Origin: Nitrospira sp.
Lineage (GTDB): Bacteria; Nitrospirota; Nitrospiria; Nitrospirales; Nitrospiraceae
DNA: 64,000 nt
Assembly (NCBI GenBank): GCA_016715825.1
Contig: JADJXO010000013.1
Coordinates: forward strand, 335,001 to 399,000
Direction: 5' to 3'
The notes under the pieces were generated by a model. It ran no database searches. It saw only the letters and a list, made by a program, of their open reading frames with translations, and was not told the origin of the DNA. Below, in pieces: positions 8,155-16,341 of the stretch. The first letter of the stretch is position 1. The number at the start of each line of letters is the position of its first letter. A program made the translations under genes and the position numbers.

Positions 8155-9278
8155 CCCTTTGTTCCGTTCTTCTCGAACGCCAATTCCACTCCAACGCTTT
8201 GGGGGGAACTGACCTGTTTGCCAAGAATCCCCATCACGAACGGGCAGCGCAACAAGCCGCTTGATAGTTGTGGAGCCTGCTCATTTTCCACGTAACGACG
8301 ATAGCCCAGATAGTACCCGTACCCCGCCATCATCGCCGCCACGAAGGCACCCATCACAACGGCAACACCCGGCGTAATTGCCGGCTCCCTGGCCACAAAC
8401 AACACGAGTCCCATGGCCACGAGGTAGTAGGTCGACGCAAATGCCATCCCAGGCCACCACCAATATTTGAGCAATTCAGCCGGTCTCGTCTGACGGAATG
8501 TCTGGATCCAGGATCCCGAAGGATTGAGCCCACCCAAATAGGCACAGAGCGCAAGCCCTCCCGCCAATACCGTCATGCCCAGGAGCTGTACCAATGCGGC
8601 ATTGTGCGCATCGTCGATCGCCGCTCCAAGCAGCGTCGCAATCGCGCCAATCCCCATGCCCGCCACAGCCCAGGCCCCCACCCGCGATGCCCGTCGTTGT
8701 ACCAGCAAACGCAGCTGCTCCCCGTCCGGAAACGTCACAAACGGACGGCCCAACACCGAAAGCCGACGCACATGCCCGATCTCAAACGCATCACGCGCGA
8801 CGGATGTGCAGGCGATGATGACCGCCATCATCGCCGGCCCGTCAGGATGTTGAAGATAACTGTAGTGCATGATCCACAAGAGGGTGAGGACCAACAGAGA
8901 CAGCTGAACGCCATACACCGCACCAATCCAACCGACCACCCAGCTGAGGAGACGTAGACCGTCCTGACTGGCGATGGAGGACCAGGTTGCGGCACGTCCG
9001 ACCCGATAGGCCAAGAACGCCGTCACCATGGCCACGAGACTGCTGACCGCCAGCAAGACTAACGGTTCGGTAATCGGCACAAGGTGTTTCGCCAACCGAT
9101 ACACCCCGAAGGCGACCAGACCAGGCACAAACATCACGATCCGTTTTTTCCGGCGAACGGCATCCTCCGTCACCGCGAGGGTTAAACTCGGAAGTACTCG
9201 TAACGCCATTCTGTGCAACATCAGTATCCCGTCGCTCGTGAAACGTCGTTCGTGAAGCGCATAGCGGAACAGCTCCAC
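8151..9278 (-). CDS. Polytopic membrane protein of unknown function
   Basis: Up to 375 residues with about eight to nine hydrophobic helices and a central hydrophilic segment containing many Arg residues (GHVRRLSVLGRPFVTFPDGEQ). The true start may be one of the internal ATGs (for instance residues 20 or 24), because the first residues are polar and no clear ribosome site precedes 9278. Its stop overlaps the start of the second bd-like oxidase by four bases, indicating translational coupling and pointing to a role with that oxidase (assembly factor or subunit). No named family recognised. Confidence 0.65.
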   Translation of the reverse strand: MELFRYALHERRFTSDGILMLHRMALRVLPSLTLAVTEDAVRRKKRIVMFVPGLVAFGVYRLAKHLVPITEPLVLLAVSSLVAMVTAFLAYRVGRAATWSSIASQDGLRLLSWVVGWIGAVYGVQLSLLVLTLLWIMHYSYLQHPDGPAMMAVIIACTSVARDAFEIGHVRRLSVLGRPFVTFPDGEQLRLLVQRRASRVGAWAVAGMGIGAIATLLGAAIDDAHNAALVQLLGMTVLAGGLALCAYLGGLNPSGSWIQTFRQTRPAELLKYWWWPGMAFASTYYLVAMGLVLFVAREPAITPGVAVVMGAFVAAMMAGYGYYLGYRRYVENEQAPQLSSGLLRCPFVMGILGKQVSSPQSVGVELAFEKNGTKG

Positions 9279-9311
9279 TTTCTAGGATTAATTCGCATCA
9301 TCTTGGACGTG

Positions 9312-9812
9312 TCACGCTTCACGCTTCACGTTGCTCATCCCAAAATACTTTGCCTTCACCTCTTCCATCAGAGAGACTGTGACACGGGAGAGGCTTCGAT
9401 CCGCCGCTGTCCGTTCAAGCTCGATGCGCGCCATGGCACGAACAGGAGCCGGCACTCGCTCCAACCGCCGCTCCGCCTCTGGATCCCATTCGATACGCTC
9501 CCCGGTTCGTGGCCGTAGGAGCGCATCATAGGTCACGACACGGTCACCGTGACGACGAACATCTTGCTCGATCTCCTCCCGAACCAACAGGGCCAGATAC
9601 GGCGGCATCCGCTCCAGTCGATGTAGGGCCTCATCAGTCCAGAGCAATCGATCAACGAACTGCCGTGGCTCACCTTCCGGCACATCGATACCAACTTTCA
9701 ACCCACACCCTCGGCATTCCGATCGGATGAACCATTGGGCTGCACCATCGGTATTCATCCGCTCTTCGATCCCTTCTGTGTGCATCCAACGACCGCATCC
9801 ACATGTCAGCAT
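9312..9812 (-). CDS. Protochlorophyllide-reductase-like (PCP_red) helical protein with N-terminal zinc ribbon
   Basis: 166 residues. The N-terminus has CGCG near residue 4 and CRGCG near 33, a probable four-Cys metal site. Two related three-helix units follow: one opening WTDEALHRLERMP at about residue 58 and one opening WDPEAERRLERVP at about 108. Both match the short domain found at the C-terminus of light-independent protochlorophyllide reductase subunit B, which also occurs alone in non-phototrophs. No phototrophy gene is present here. The gene is 10 bases from the DUF420 gene upstream. A role in tetrapyrrole or haem handling for the neighbouring oxidase is an inference. Confidence 0.6.
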   Translation of the reverse strand: MLTCGCGRWMHTEGIEERMNTDGAAQWFIRSECRGCGLKVGIDVPEGEPRQFVDRLLWTDEALHRLERMPPYLALLVREEIEQDVRRHGDRVVTYDALLRPRTGERIEWDPEAERRLERVPAPVRAMARIELERTAADRSLSRVTVSLMEEVKAKYFGMSNVKREA

Positions 9813-9821
9813 AGCAATATG

Positions 9822-10535
9822 CTACCCAATCTTCCCGGGGTAGAGGATATACAGCATCGTGTAGGTAAAGCTTCCGGTGACGAACAATACGCAATAGATC
9901 ACCATCGTAAACCTGCCAAGTGCACGGTGTCGTTTCGCCCCATCAGGCCAAATCCGTTGAATGGTCATCTCGATCGCAAAAACAAACGCCACCAGAAGGA
10001 GAAACACCAGATACACTTCCAGCTTTCTCATCGAAAATCCAGCCATGGCGACACGCGAATAAAAGAGCCCTAATACCACCATAGCAATCGCACCGAAGAT
10101 CAGACTCACCCTCTTCCACGTCGTGAGCAACCGGGATTCTCGAAGAGACCGAACGCCATGGATGAACTGCTGGGACCGAAAGCCCAACACGATCATATAG
10201 ACCGCCATGATCAGACCGATGATGACGAGAATAATATGGAGTGTCAGGACGGGAATGAAGACATAATCATAGAGCGACTGGGATCCACCGAATCCTTCCT
10301 TCCCCTCAACGGCCAGGACACCAAGCTGTCGAAACAGGTAATACGCGATAAAGAAGCTGAGCATGGAAATCATGCCGCCCAGCATCAGCCAATGGTGCGC
10401 ATCAGCATGTCGTCTTCGAGCTTGGAACCAGCCCACGATGAAGAGCCCAGTAAACAGCGTCGCCATCAGCTGGCTTAAATCCGCCCCGATTGTTGCATGG
10501 GTCCCTAAAAACCCTGATTCCCGTAACCAATCCAT
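9822..10535 (-). CDS. DUF420-like membrane protein, oxidase maturation type
   Basis: 237 residues with about six membrane helices. The first half resembles DUF420 (YozB/CtaM): a helix with ATLFTGLFIVGW, a basic loop with HADAHHW, and a later helix with FIPVLTLHIILVIIG that contains a conserved His. CtaM-type proteins are needed for activity of haem-copper oxidases in some bacteria, which is notable beside a bd-like oxidase. Minus strand, same direction as the oxidase gene. The family call is from memory of motifs and should be checked with a profile. Confidence 0.55.
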   Translation of the reverse strand: MDWLRESGFLGTHATIGADLSQLMATLFTGLFIVGWFQARRRHADAHHWLMLGGMISMLSFFIAYYLFRQLGVLAVEGKEGFGGSQSLYDYVFIPVLTLHIILVIIGLIMAVYMIVLGFRSQQFIHGVRSLRESRLLTTWKRVSLIFGAIAMVVLGLFYSRVAMAGFSMRKLEVYLVFLLLVAFVFAIEMTIQRIWPDGAKRHRALGRFTMVIYCVLFVTGSFTYTMLYILYPGKIG

Positions 10536-10634
10536 TACGACCGTTCACCCATTTTCTCAGCCATCTATCCACGCTTGTTCACCAACCGAGGTGGGAAACA
10601 CGCGTTCTTTCGAATCTCCAGTGGCGACAAGAGG

Positions 10635-11642
10635 TCATGGTTTCACGCCTTGCACCACAGCCGTTTTTTCCAGCTCCTCAACAGAGACAAACCCCGCCTC
10701 CGTCAGCCATTGAGCAGCATCACTCGCCCGATAACAGCCGCCATGCTGAGTATTCACTAGAATATGCACCGCGAAGGCGGTCGTCCAGGCCGGACCGGCA
10801 CCAGATTCCTCCAAAAACCGATCTTTGATCACAAGACGCCCACCCGACCCGAGAGAGGCGAAGACTTTGTCAACGACCTGCCGATTCATCTGAAATGTTT
10901 GATAGTGTAAAATGTCCGACATGAGGACGAGATTGTAGGGACCACCGAGCGGATCTGAATTGAAGTCTCCTGGCAACAATTGAATCCTAGACTCAAGTCC
11001 GGCTTCCTTCACCGTTTTTTCAGTCAACTCGAGCGTGGCTGGAAGATCAAACACGGCGGCAGTCAATTCTGGATACACCCTGCAAAAGGCGATGGCGTTG
11101 GTTCCAGCCCCGCCTCCCAGATCCAAGATTCGCTCCTTCCCCATCAGGTTCAAGCGCCGAGCCAAATCCGGCCCACTTTGTTGGCCGATACGGTTGAGGA
11201 CGGCCAGCACATTGCTCCCCAGCTCCGGGTCGGTCTCAAAAACATGTCGATCGACCATCCGATGCCCCGTACGAATCGTCTCTTCCAATCGTCCCCAGTT
11301 GTTCCACTCGGCATCATGCAGGAGCAGGAGGTGCCCCACATATTGTGGCGAATGCCGAACAAGATGTGTCAGCGCCGTCGACGAATTACCGAACAACTCG
11401 CCGTCTTTTGTCAGCAGCTTCATCGCCACGAGCGCATTCAAGAGGATACCAAGCATCGAGGCATCCGCGCCAACCCGCTCTGCGATCTCCTGAGCAGATT
11501 TCGGCCTCGTATCGATAGCTGAAAACACATCGAGTCTTGCAGCCGTCAATAGAATCTTGGTTTCCCAGTAGTACCCAAGCTGAAACACTTCCGCGAGCGA
11601 GAGTTGTCGTGACACACCAATCCCTTTGGCCTGACGCTTCAA
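10635..11642 (-). CDS. SAM-dependent O-methyltransferase, BchU/CrtF-like
   Basis: 335 residues. An N-terminal helical, winged-helix dimerisation domain (about 15-105) is followed by a Rossmann methyltransferase domain with the SAM-binding loop LDLGGGAGT near residue 170 and an acidic residue after strand 2 (AAVFDLPATLE). This two-domain layout is that of plant-type O-methyltransferases and of BchU and CrtF in phototrophs. The start is uncertain: the reported frame begins at a TTG with no strong ribosome site. A related gene lies at 44375-45430. The substrate is unknown; the DUF420 and PCP_red neighbours hint at a tetrapyrrole or quinone substrate. Confidence 0.75.
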   Translation of the reverse strand: MKRQAKGIGVSRQLSLAEVFQLGYYWETKILLTAARLDVFSAIDTRPKSAQEIAERVGADASMLGILLNALVAMKLLTKDGELFGNSSTALTHLVRHSPQYVGHLLLLHDAEWNNWGRLEETIRTGHRMVDRHVFETDPELGSNVLAVLNRIGQQSGPDLARRLNLMGKERILDLGGGAGTNAIAFCRVYPELTAAVFDLPATLELTEKTVKEAGLESRIQLLPGDFNSDPLGGPYNLVLMSDILHYQTFQMNRQVVDKVFASLGSGGRLVIKDRFLEESGAGPAWTTAFAVHILVNTQHGGCYRASDAAQWLTEAGFVSVEELEKTAVVQGVKP

Positions 11643-11712
11643 AAATTGGCATATTACCCACTGGGGAAACGGAAAGGCAAGACAACGAACTGGTTGGATT
11701 TACACAGAAAAG

Positions 11713-11746
11713 ACGAAGGGCAGCGGTTTACTCCGCTGCCCTTCGT
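11713..11746 (-). terminator. Strong 14-bp hairpin downstream of the cupredoxin-like gene
   Basis: A perfect inverted repeat (ACGAAGGGCAGCGG, 6-base loop, CCGCTGCCCTTCGT) lies 28 bases past the stop of the gene at 11775-12569. On the minus strand it is followed by CTTTTCTG, a short T-rich run, so it fits an intrinsic terminator for that gene. Confidence 0.75.
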
Positions 11747-11774
11747 TTATGGACCATGGATTGAAAACTGCTGC

Positions 11775-12569
11775 TTACTTGACCTCAGCCTTGAGGTTAG
11801 CAGTTCCCCCGTCCGTCACATCGACATCGAATTCAACCCGGGCACCTTTTGCGGCAAACGGATGCCAGACCACCACCTTGTGCTTCCCGGCAGGAACATC
11901 CTTGATTTCGAATGATCCGTCCTCTTTCGCCACCGCATAGTGTGCGTTGGTGACAGGGAGGAAGAAAGATTGCATGAACTCATGCTGGTCGCACTGTAAA
12001 CGGAAGTACCCGGTCTTTTCCGCACCGCCTCTGAACACAACCGGCTTCTCCAAGGTGTCACCCTTCTTCGCAAGGCCGATGTTGAACACCGTTGCCGAGG
12101 TGTTGCCCTTCACCGTAAAGCTATGCGGGTTGTGGAGCACTCCGGCCACTGACTTGGGATCATCCGGATCGGCATCCGTATTTTCAACCTTAAATGGCCG
12201 CTTGTTGACGACCACACCGCTGAACGGTTGGAAATCACAAAATTCCGCCTTGACTTCCGTACCGGCATAACCGTCCATAAAGGCCTTATCTTCGATATCC
12301 ACCACCGCAACAACGGCCCCCTTCAAGCCGCCGTCTTTCCCAACTTCAATCTGCTTCAGAAACCGCTTGTCCCCATCAACCTTGCCCTTGTCAGCGATCT
12401 TGATACAGAAATTAGGGTTCGGGAACTTTGAAAAGAGAAACTCTTTCTGTTCCGCCTTACCGGAATAGGTCACCTTCCCGGCGATCGCTCCACCTGCATA
12501 CGAGGTGAGGGGCGCCGCAACCAACGCGACAGCGGCCACGCCAAATACCATTGATAACGCACTCTTCAT
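11775..12569 (-). CDS. Periplasmic beta-sandwich/cupredoxin-like protein
   Basis: 264 residues from an ATG preceded by AAGGAGGCAGACCA. The signal peptide ends near PLTSYAGG. The mature protein contains a GKVTYSGKA opening typical of carboxypeptidase-regulatory-like modules and a C-terminal DVPAGKHKVVVWHP segment. Two cysteines (near residues 55 and 110) and one in LQCDQHEFM could bind metal; C..H...M resembles a type-1 copper loop. It probably binds copper or acts as a periplasmic carrier in respiration, but ligands are not certain. Monocistronic: divergent from the desaturase and followed by a strong terminator. Confidence 0.6.
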   Translation of the reverse strand: MKSALSMVFGVAAVALVAAPLTSYAGGAIAGKVTYSGKAEQKEFLFSKFPNPNFCIKIADKGKVDGDKRFLKQIEVGKDGGLKGAVVAVVDIEDKAFMDGYAGTEVKAEFCDFQPFSGVVVNKRPFKVENTDADPDDPKSVAGVLHNPHSFTVKGNTSATVFNIGLAKKGDTLEKPVVFRGGAEKTGYFRLQCDQHEFMQSFFLPVTNAHYAVAKEDGSFEIKDVPAGKHKVVVWHPFAAKGARVEFDVDVTDGGTANLKAEVK

Positions 12570-12897
12570 TGGTCTGCCTCCTTGTAAAAGACTACCCATC
12601 ATGGCTCCGACTCACTCCATCCGCTTTCCCCTCTGCGGGGAAGCACCATTCTTATCCTCATGGATTTGGATCGAAATACCCGGTACCACTCGTGTAGACC
12701 AAGTATGTATATGAAATAATACCGTCCGCTGTCAACGTTAAACAAGAGGTCGCTGAGTCTTCTCTGCTGTAGCTATTTCCCCCTTCATCCTGGTACTGTT
12801 GGGGCAGTTCATTGCTCAGTTCTTGAACCTTGATATATTCGAGAGCCTCAGCCTAAACTTACATGAATCGATATCCCCTCCTTCATTAACACTCATT
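12570..12897. other. Divergent intergenic region, 328 bp
   Basis: This interval separates the divergent starts of the cupredoxin-like gene (minus) and the desaturase (plus). It includes the ribosome site of the minus gene and an AT-rich core around 12700-12725. I see no repeat, RNA gene or convincing -35/-10 pair. Confidence 0.4.
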
Positions 12898-13776
12898 ATG
12901 TCAACACCAGCAGAATCCGCGATTTACCTCAAACGGACCTATCCGGTCTATATCACAAAGGTTTTATTTGGTCTGGTGACACTCAGCGCGGTGATCGGGG
13001 TACCGGCATACGGCCTACTTGTCGGCTACACCTGGCTAGACTGGACGATGTTCGGACTGCTGTACATGATTACCGGACTAGGTATTACAGTCGGGTACCA
13101 CCGCCTGATCTCGCACCGAAGTTTCGCGTGCCCGGACTGGGTCAAGGCCGCATTCCTCATCGCCGGTGGATGGGCACTGCAGAATTCCGCCCTCAAGTGG
13201 GGAGCGGACCACATTCGGCACCATGCCAACTGTGACCAAGACGCGGATCCGTACAACGCGCAACTCGGTTTCTGGCATAGCCACTGCGGATGGCTTTTCT
13301 CCGACCAGCGGTATGTGGACGAGAAATACGCAACTCGCCTCCGGCAGGATCCGGTGATCATGTGGCAGTACCGCAACTACACCACGATCGTGCTGTCAGG
13401 GCTCGCGCTGCCGTTCGTCGTGGGTTCCATACATGGCGGTCTGCTGGAAGGCATCGGCTGTTTCATGTTGGCCGGTGTTGGCCGAACGTTTGCTGTTCTG
13501 AACTCGACCTTCTGTATCAATTCAGTCTGTCACCTCTGGGGAAATCAACCGCATAGCCAATCAGATTCCAGTCGTGATAGCTGGATCGTGTCGCTCCTGA
13601 CCTTCGGCGAAGGGTATCATAACTATCACCATACCTATCAGAGCGACTACCGAAATGGGCCACGCTGGTATAACTTCGACCCATCGAAATGGTTGATCTT
13701 CTCGCTTTCGCTCATCGGACTTGCCTGGTCGCTCCGCACAGCGTCTGCCGGGCAGGCAAAAGTCTCCAACCTGTAG
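12898..13776 (+). CDS. Acyl-CoA/acyl-lipid delta-9 fatty acid desaturase
   Basis: 292 residues from the ATG at 12898; a longer frame from 12799 adds a non-conserved N-terminus. The three histidine boxes of membrane di-iron desaturases are visible: HRLISH, HIRHH (with HANCDQDADPY following) and HNYHH. Four hydrophobic helices flank them. The protein introduces a cis double bond in membrane fatty acids, using oxygen and an electron donor not found nearby. It stands alone on the plus strand, with a shared hairpin separating it from the convergent urease operon. Confidence 0.9.
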   Translation: MSTPAESAIYLKRTYPVYITKVLFGLVTLSAVIGVPAYGLLVGYTWLDWTMFGLLYMITGLGITVGYHRLISHRSFACPDWVKAAFLIAGGWALQNSALKWGADHIRHHANCDQDADPYNAQLGFWHSHCGWLFSDQRYVDEKYATRLRQDPVIMWQYRNYTTIVLSGLALPFVVGSIHGGLLEGIGCFMLAGVGRTFAVLNSTFCINSVCHLWGNQPHSQSDSSRDSWIVSLLTFGEGYHNYHHTYQSDYRNGPRWYNFDPSKWLIFSLSLIGLAWSLRTASAGQAKVSNL

Positions 13777-13803
13777 GTTTTCACTCATAGCTGGAACGCC
13801 GGA

Positions 13804-13832
13804 TAGGACGCGCAGCGGAACTGCCCGTCCTA
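13804..13832. terminator. Bidirectional hairpin between desaturase and ureD
   Basis: TAGGACG-C-GCAG, loop CGGAA, CTGC-C-CGTCCTA forms an 11-bp stem with one internal mismatch. It overlaps the ureD stop codon and lies 28 bases past the desaturase stop, so it can end transcription from both sides. There is no long T-run on either strand, so efficiency is uncertain. Confidence 0.5.
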
Positions 13833-14789
13833 ATACTTTCGCAAGGAGACGGGAGGGAGATTCCACAAAGCCTCACGGACCTTTGCCCATAGCAAATCCA
13901 GCATGAGGGCAAGGTCGGGAGCGCTCCGGGCAAGCAATTTAATTGCCAGACCTGGGACCGGCGGCATCGAAACTCCACCTAGCACTTGGCCAGGCAGATT
14001 CCCCAATATAGAGGCACATTTCGATTCAAGCCCTGCCCAAATCTCAGGTGACACTGCGTCGTTCACAACATAGAAGGAGGCGACATAGTCCCACTCCTCG
14101 ACAAGCCCGACACATCCGAGGTCTGATGTGGGCTCCAAGACATAGCGCTCGACAAGCACCCCACCAGCGGCCGTTGTAATTTGGATTTCGTTCTCGAGGT
14201 CACTGAAGGCCCATCGTTCATCTCGAGCCATCCGTCCCGAGGCAAGAGCATCCCACAGGACAATGGTGGCACCAGGTGCCAGTGTCGCATGAATCGACTG
14301 ACGAAATCGCGATCCGGCAAAAGGAATGGTGTGTTCCGGCAACCATTCCAAAATGGCATCAGGTCCCACCGTAATGTTGATGATCTGCTCGGACAGCTTC
14401 CCTTCTGAACGATAGACACGGTTGGCAGACGGCGCGGAGACTAGGACATGGGAGTCCCGATCCAGATTCATGTCGATGGAGAGACCGTCACCCCCGACAA
14501 GACCGCCGGATGGATTGACAAGGAGTGTATACGCCGCTCCGGTATCATCAAGATAAATGGGAGGGAGAAGCTTCCACGGTGTCGTAACGTATGAATCGGC
14601 AATGATCGTTTTTCCCTCGACCTTCGCGTAATCCAGCTTGAGCTCACCGACCCGCCCGACCAACTCAGTGGCAAATTGCACCGGTGTAGTCCGTTTCTGA
14701 GAAGGTCTGCTTCTCCGAAACGGTTTGGTTTTCACAGAGTCGCGACGACTCCGAGCCACCCGGTTGCGTGCCCCCCCCCGAGCCGGCAC
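13830..14789 (-). CDS. ureD: Urease accessory protein UreD (UreH)
   Basis: 319 residues as the open frame, with the conserved core starting around residue 45 (VGELKLDYAKVEGKTIIADSY). Family blocks TPWKLLPPIYLDD, LVNPSGGLVGGD and TIPFAGSRF are present. UreD is the scaffold that docks apo-urease with UreF and UreG for nickel insertion. The start is uncertain: the GTG at 14789 is followed within 10 bases by a run of nine G on the coding strand, and internal GTG codons (residues 19 and 37) would bypass it. It is the last gene of the urease operon. Confidence 0.88.
   Translation of the reverse strand: MPARGGARNRVARSRRDSVKTKPFRRSRPSQKRTTPVQFATELVGRVGELKLDYAKVEGKTIIADSYVTTPWKLLPPIYLDDTGAAYTLLVNPSGGLVGGDGLSIDMNLDRDSHVLVSAPSANRVYRSEGKLSEQIINITVGPDAILEWLPEHTIPFAGSRFRQSIHATLAPGATIVLWDALASGRMARDERWAFSDLENEIQITTAAGGVLVERYVLEPTSDLGCVGLVEEWDYVASFYVVNDAVSPEIWAGLESKCASILGNLPGQVLGGVSMPPVPGLAIKLLARSAPDLALMLDLLWAKVREALWNLPPVSLRKY
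14771..14779. repeat. Nine-base C/G homopolymer at the 5' end of ureD
   Basis: Nine consecutive C on the plus strand (G in the ureD reading sense) fall just inside the annotated ureD start. The tract is long enough for slipped-strand mispairing or for sequencing error, and length change would switch the frame of the upstream start. Confidence 0.7.
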
Positions 14790-14790
14790 G

Positions 14791-15462
14791 TTATGAGTGC
14801 CCCGCTCGCTGGGGAAGGCGCTGTTCCACCCAGGCTACGACGGAGTCCAGTCCTTCCCCGCTGAGAATATTGGTAAAGGCAAACGGAAGGTCGCCCCGCA
14901 TCCGACGGGTATCCTGATCCATGACGGACAAATCGGCTCGAACGTGCGGCGCCAGATCCATCTTGTTGATGACAAGGAAATCAGATCGGGTAATCCCTGG
15001 CCCGCCCTTTCGTGGAATCTTGTCCCCTCCGGATACATCGATCACATAGATGACATGGTCCACCAATTCCGGGCTGAATGTCGCGGCAAGGTTGTCTCCC
15101 CCACTTTCCAAAAAGATCAATTCCACATCCGGATGGCGCCGAAGTAGGTCGTCGATCGCTTCTTGGTTATGCGAGGCATCCTCGCGAATCGCTGTGTGCG
15201 GACATCCCCCGGTCTCAACACCCACAATCCGGTCGACCGGCAAGGCTGCTCGTTTGGTGAGGATTTCTGCATCGATCTTGGTGAAAATGTCGTTGGTCAC
15301 TGCAGCTAAACTGTAGCGCTCGCGCAGCCGCTGACACAGCGCTTCGACAAGCGCGGTCTTACCGGATCCAACAGGTCCTCCAATGCCAATGACCGGAATG
15401 CCTTTTTTTCTCGCCTGTGTCGGAGTCCAATTGTGATTGTGTTCACGATTTAGGTCGTGCAT
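14791..15462 (-). CDS. ureG: Urease accessory GTPase UreG
   Basis: 223 residues, complete. Walker A motif GPVGSGKTALVE near residue 29, the conserved metal-binding CPH in VETGGCPHTAIRED, a switch region ESGGDNLAATFSPEL, and a guanine-specificity segment NKMDLAP. A short N-terminal extension carries His residues (EHNHN) that could bind nickel, which may matter because ureE is absent. UreG couples GTP hydrolysis to nickel delivery into UreC. It lies between ureF and ureD in the same direction. Confidence 0.95.
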   Translation of the reverse strand: MHDLNREHNHNWTPTQARKKGIPVIGIGGPVGSGKTALVEALCQRLRERYSLAAVTNDIFTKIDAEILTKRAALPVDRIVGVETGGCPHTAIREDASHNQEAIDDLLRRHPDVELIFLESGGDNLAATFSPELVDHVIYVIDVSGGDKIPRKGGPGITRSDFLVINKMDLAPHVRADLSVMDQDTRRMRGDLPFAFTNILSGEGLDSVVAWVEQRLPQRAGHS

Positions 15463-15555
15463 GTTCGTTTAAAGAATCGGCAGCCTCAAGCCGAGCGCTA
15501 CGAACCGCCGTCCTTTTCCTTTCCATTGTAGAAATGTTGTGCCTAGACCTCCGAG

Positions 15556-16242
15556 TTAGGACCGAAAGAGCCTCCACTCGAGGGAACCATGGCGCATCGA
15601 ATAAATGTCTTGAATGGGCGACCATGAACTCATCCGGGCGCTCGAATCCACTTCCCTACTGATCCGCTCGATCAAAGGAAGCCATTCGCCCAAGATGCGC
15701 TGCCCCTCATGTTGGCCGATCGGACTCAATCGCATGGCCGCCGAAACAAAACCGACGGCAGTTTGGTACAGGAAGGCCGCTGCTGTTTCTTCGGGATTCC
15801 AGCCGCATACCCCCAGCGTAAGGCCGAACGTCACCGCAAGATGGCCGGGAGCGCGGTCCGCCTCTATCTCATCACGATATTCACTTAAGATCGGCTGAGC
15901 TTTGACTTGATCAGCCGCAACTCGAATTACCTGACGCCCCATCTGACGACTGGCCATCCGCGACTCACGACCCAGTTTTGTTGCATCCAACCGTCGATCA
16001 ATCTCAAGAGCGGCCGAAATCATTCCGTCAGCCCCAGCCGCGTTGGCGATCTTCGTAGCGAGAGCTTCTCGGCGGCTCATGCCGCCTCGCAGTAGATCTT
16101 CAATATATCGCGCAAATTGATCAGAATTCTTCACTGCGCCGTCTTGTACGGCCGCTTCCAATCCTGAAGAAAATGCGTAGCCGCCGGAAGGGAAAAACGT
16201 ATCGACAAATCGGAGTCCTTCAAGTAATGCGGGCGTATTCAT
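15556..16242 (-). CDS. ureF: Urease accessory protein UreF
   Basis: 228 residues, all-helical family. The N-terminal block FVDTFFPSGGYAFSSGLEAAVQ is the UreF signature, and the C-terminus ends with an SMRHGSLEWRLFRS-type tail that contacts UreG/UreD. UreF recruits UreG to the UreABC-UreD complex. A gap of 93 bases separates it from ureG and 99 bases from ureC; the second gap contains no recognisable gene. Confidence 0.92.
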   Translation of the reverse strand: MNTPALLEGLRFVDTFFPSGGYAFSSGLEAAVQDGAVKNSDQFARYIEDLLRGGMSRREALATKIANAAGADGMISAALEIDRRLDATKLGRESRMASRQMGRQVIRVAADQVKAQPILSEYRDEIEADRAPGHLAVTFGLTLGVCGWNPEETAAAFLYQTAVGFVSAAMRLSPIGQHEGQRILGEWLPLIERISREVDSSARMSSWSPIQDIYSMRHGSLEWRLFRS

Positions 16243-16341
16243 GGGAACATGCTGACACGTGATAGGCTGGCCTATGCTGACAGAGCGGAACGACTTTCCT
16301 TACCTACCCTGTCAACAATCCCCCTGACCCTTGTCAGCCCT

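Noticed and set aside
9305..9340. Short CACGCTT tandem motif
   Set aside because: Only two to three imperfect units in 25 bases; likely low-complexity intergenic sequence.
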